Assembly: GCA_032464575.1 (NCBI GenBank)
Contig: JAWDKM010000007.1
Span: forward strand, 1 to 64,000
DNA: 64,000 bases
From: Pontivivens sp032464575
GTDB taxonomy: Bacteria > Pseudomonadota > Alphaproteobacteria > Rhodobacterales > Rhodobacteraceae
Direction: 5' to 3'
Part shown: one piece after another, positions 61,909 to 64,000 of the stretch
How the letters are laid out: each line of letters begins with the position of its first letter
Position numbering within the stretch: position 1 is the stretch's first letter
Program-made: the position numbers and the translations under genes
Notes under the pieces: model-generated
Database searches by the model: none
What the model saw: the letters and a program-made list of their open reading frames with translations, nothing else
What the model was told of the DNA's origin: nothing

Positions 61909-63075
61909 TCAGAGCACCTGCGCCGCGGCCCAGCCGGAAGACCAGGCCCACTGGAAGTTGTAGCCGCCGAGCCAGCCGGTCACGTCGACGACCTCTCCGA
62001 TGAAATGCAGTCCCGGCACCGCCTTCACACCCATCGTCCGGCTGTCGAGTGCATCCGTGTCCACGCCGCCGAGCGTCACCTCGGCTGTGCGGTAGCCCTC
62101 GCTGCCCGCGGGGCGCAGGCGCCAGTTGGAGAGCTGTTCGGCCAGCGGGCGCAGGCTCGCGTCGGACATGTCGGCGAGGTTGCCCCCGTGGTCCTCCGCC
62201 AAGTGGTCGCCGAGCCGGCGCGGCAGCACCTGCGCCAGCGCGCCGCGCACCGACTGGCGGCCGGCCGACCGGCGCAGGTCGCGCAGGCGGTCGAAGGCGT
62301 CCTCGCCCGGCATCAGGTCCACCGCAATCTCCTCCCCCTCGCGCCAGTAGGAGGAGATCTGGAGGATCGAGGGGCCAGAGAGGCCACGATGGGTGAAGAG
62401 CATGCCCTCGCGGAACCGCGTGCCGTTGCAAGACACCTGAGCGTCGACGGACAGGCCGGAGAGCGCGCCGATCCGCGCCTTCTCCGCATCGGTGAAGGTG
62501 AGGGGGACGAGCGCGGGCCGCGTCTCGGTCACCGGGACGCCGTATTGGCGCGCGACGTCGTAGCCGAAGCCCGTCGCGCCCATCTTCGGGATCGACTTGC
62601 CACCGGTGGCGATCACCAGTGCGTCCGTCGTCACCAAGCGGTCGTCGAAGCGGATGTCGAAGGGGCCGTCGCCCGCAATCTCCCGCACGGGGGCGGACAA
62701 CACCAGCTCCGCGCCGGCTTCGGTCGCGCCGCGGACCAGCATGTCGACGATCTGAGTGGAGCGGCCATCGCAGAAGAGCTGGCCGAGGGTCTTTTCATGC
62801 CAGGCGATGCCCTTCGCCTCCACCATCTCCAGGAAGTCGTACTGGGTGTAGCGGGCGAGCGCCGAGACGGCGAAGCGCGGGTTGGCCGAGAGGAAGTTCC
62901 CCGGGCTCGCATGGAGGTTCGTGAAGTTGCAGCGCCCGCCGCCCGAGATCCGGATCTTCTCCCCCGGCGCGCGGGCGCGGTCCGCGATCAGAACCCGCCG
63001 GCCGCGCCGGGCGGCGTGCAATGCACAGAAGAGGCCGGCGGCGCCGGCCCCCAGGATGACTGCATCGTAGTGCAA
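61909..63075 (-). CDS. BaiN/RdsA-family NAD(P)/FAD-dependent oxidoreductase
   Basis: A 388-residue flavoprotein. The FAD-binding GxGxxG (ILGAGAAGLFCALHAARRG, about 7-25), the RISGGGRCNFTN motif (about 42-53, characteristic of HI0933/BaiN-like enzymes), the VIATGG loop (about 153-158) and the C-terminal FIGEVVDVTGWLGGYNFQWAWSSG are all present. The substrate is unknown; the family includes bile-acid and other reductases. Confidence 0.9.
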   Translation of the reverse strand: MHYDAVILGAGAAGLFCALHAARRGRRVLIADRARAPGEKIRISGGGRCNFTNLHASPGNFLSANPRFAVSALARYTQYDFLEMVEAKGIAWHEKTLGQLFCDGRSTQIVDMLVRGATEAGAELVLSAPVREIAGDGPFDIRFDDRLVTTDALVIATGGKSIPKMGATGFGYDVARQYGVPVTETRPALVPLTFTDAEKARIGALSGLSVDAQVSCNGTRFREGMLFTHRGLSGPSILQISSYWREGEEIAVDLMPGEDAFDRLRDLRRSAGRQSVRGALAQVLPRRLGDHLAEDHGGNLADMSDASLRPLAEQLSNWRLRPAGSEGYRTAEVTLGGVDTDALDSRTMGVKAVPGLHFIGEVVDVTGWLGGYNFQWAWSSGWAAAQVL

Positions 63076-63095
63076 GACGCGCCCGGCGGGTCCGG

Positions 63096-63914
63096 TCAGG
63101 CGGGCACGGCCCGGGCCGAGAAGAAGAGCGCGTGGCTGATCGTCGCCCGGATCTGCTCCTCTGTGAACGGCTTGGTGATGAGGAAAGCGGGTTCGGCCCG
63201 CTGGCCCGTCAGCAACCGCTCGGGATAGGCGGTGATGAAGATGATGGGCTGATCGGGAATGTCGGTGAGGATGTCGGCGGCGGCGTCCGCCCCGCTGGAG
63301 CCGTCGGCGAGGTGGACGTCCATGAGCACCAGCTCGGGCTTCTCGCTCGCATACATGTTTACGGCCTCGGCACGGGTGCGGGGATTGCCGATCACCGAAT
63401 GGCCGAGATCGCTGACGATCGCCTCGAGATCCATGGCGATCAGCGGTTCGTCCTCGACGATCATGACGCGGGAGGACATGCCGCCCTCGATCTCCTGCGC
63501 CCCGATGCGCACCAGCTCCGCCGCCTCGCTCTCGGACAGGTCCATGATGTTCGCGACGCCCGAGAGCGGGAACTGCTCCATCACGCGGAGGAGCAGCGCC
63601 TCCCGTGCCCGTGGTGTCAGCTTCGCGAGGCGGGCCTGCGCGATGCGCTCCCCCTCGCCGAGCGGGACGGGCTGCTCCCCCGGTTCGCCTTCGGCATCGA
63701 TCCAGATGCGGTGGAAGACCTTGAAGAGCCGCTCGGCCGCCGGAGCCGTCCCCTCCATCAGGGACAGGTCACCGATGATCTGCTGGAGCGTGCGCGCGGC
63801 GAAGTCGTCGCCCCGCTCCTGCGATCCGGTCAGCGCCCGCGCATAGCGCCGGAGATAGGGCAGGTGCATCTCGATCTCGCCCACCAGTGCGACGCGGTCC
63901 GGTGCTGTTCCCAT
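63096..63914 (-). CDS. phyR: General stress response regulator PhyR
   Basis: A 272-residue protein. An N-terminal sigma-factor-like domain of the EcfG type (about 10-135) is followed by a C-terminal receiver domain with acceptor Asp199 (LVLMDVHLADG), conserved Glu154-Asp155 (VEDEP), FITAYPE and a Lys in LITKPF. When phosphorylated, PhyR binds the anti-sigma NepR and frees the sigma factor EcfG. nepR and ecfG would be expected divergently at the right edge. Confidence 0.95.
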   Translation of the reverse strand: MGTAPDRVALVGEIEMHLPYLRRYARALTGSQERGDDFAARTLQQIIGDLSLMEGTAPAAERLFKVFHRIWIDAEGEPGEQPVPLGEGERIAQARLAKLTPRAREALLLRVMEQFPLSGVANIMDLSESEAAELVRIGAQEIEGGMSSRVMIVEDEPLIAMDLEAIVSDLGHSVIGNPRTRAEAVNMYASEKPELVLMDVHLADGSSGADAAADILTDIPDQPIIFITAYPERLLTGQRAEPAFLITKPFTEEQIRATISHALFFSARAVPA

Positions 63915-63948
63915 TGGGTCCTCCTCGAAATTCCGTGCCGCAACGGAC

Positions 63949-63974
63949 GGAACCTTCGCTGTCTGTCATCGCTT
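63949..63974 (+). promoter_or_regulatory. Candidate EcfG-type promoter in the phyR divergent gap
   Basis: GGAAC (63949-63953), 16 bp, then CGCTT, one mismatch from the EcfG consensus GGAAC-N16-CGTT, on the plus strand and pointing away from phyR. Such a site would serve a divergent nepR-ecfG pair outside the window. Low confidence. Confidence 0.3.
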
Positions 63975-64000
63975 ATGTATTCAGGTTTAGGAGCTTGACC

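Noticed and set aside
61657..61963. Short plus-strand frames between kdsA and the BaiN-like gene
   Set aside because: They lack ribosome sites, have irregular composition, and run into the minus-strand gene or stop arbitrarily.

Overview
The window is a GC-rich stretch of chromosome that reads like a Rhodobacterales (Roseobacter/Rhodobacter-type) alphaproteobacterium. The assignment rests on gene content: tuf / tRNA-Trp / secE, uvrC-pgsA-moaD-moaE, a CIRCE-controlled groESL, an aglEFGAK alpha-glucoside system with a LacI repressor, PhyR of the alphaproteobacterial general stress response, and many palindromic intergenic repeats of the kind common in this order. GC content and taxonomy were judged by eye. 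No database search was run. I see no rRNA, CRISPR array, transposase, integrase, prophage gene or recognisable defence system.

Layout. 0-4.3 kb: the start of secE, tRNA-Trp, a small membrane protein, a ZntB/CorA-type transporter, tuf with its own promoter and terminator, a small exported protein, and tRNA-Gly. 4.3-9.8 kb: an SDR plus fumarylacetoacetase-fold hydrolase pair, glutamate-cysteine ligase, small envelope or unknown proteins, and RsmE. 9.9-13.6 kb: UbiA, then a large anchored OmpA-domain protein with a long acidic tail, translationally coupled to a small coiled-coil membrane protein. 13.6-20.5 kb: a methyltransferase, moaE-moaD-pgsA, uvrC, a pteridine-reductase-like SDR and a CaCA exchanger. 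20.5-29.1 kb: a cytosolic-looking SppA with a 49-residue partner, purE-purK-nudix, small conserved proteins, a DMT exporter, a GNAT acetyltransferase, cytochrome b561, and a TetR/NTF2-like pair. 29.2-31.3 kb: groESL.

31.4-40 kb: two tandem TraB/GumN proteins and a HAD phosphatase in one operon, then adenine deaminase, AMP nucleosidase, HU, and a LuxR-type quorum regulator without a LuxI. 40-46 kb: a bifunctional beta-oxidation enzyme, then pgl-zwf-fructokinase. 45.5-54.5 kb: the agl locus (solute-binding protein, two permeases, alpha-glucosidase, ATPase), divergent from aglR and a GH1 beta-glucosidase. Imported alpha-glucosides such as sucrose would be split into hexoses. Fructokinase, Zwf and Pgl just downstream carry hexose phosphate toward Entner-Doudoroff or pentose phosphate metabolism. 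54.6-64 kb: an SseB-like protein, two uracil-DNA-glycosylase-fold paralogues, NhaA, a capsule export ATPase and KpsE-like protein coupled to kdsA, a BaiN-type flavoprotein, and phyR at the edge.

The most unusual structure is non-coding. Several intergenic gaps are built from long composite repeats, about 300 bp when complete, each a string of palindromes. Two near-complete copies (16.0-16.4 and 36.4-36.7 kb) and two partial ones are described. A second notable gap, between uvrC and its upstream SDR, is AT-rich and holds a perfect DnaA box, several small palindromes and a dense cluster of GANTC (CcrM) sites.
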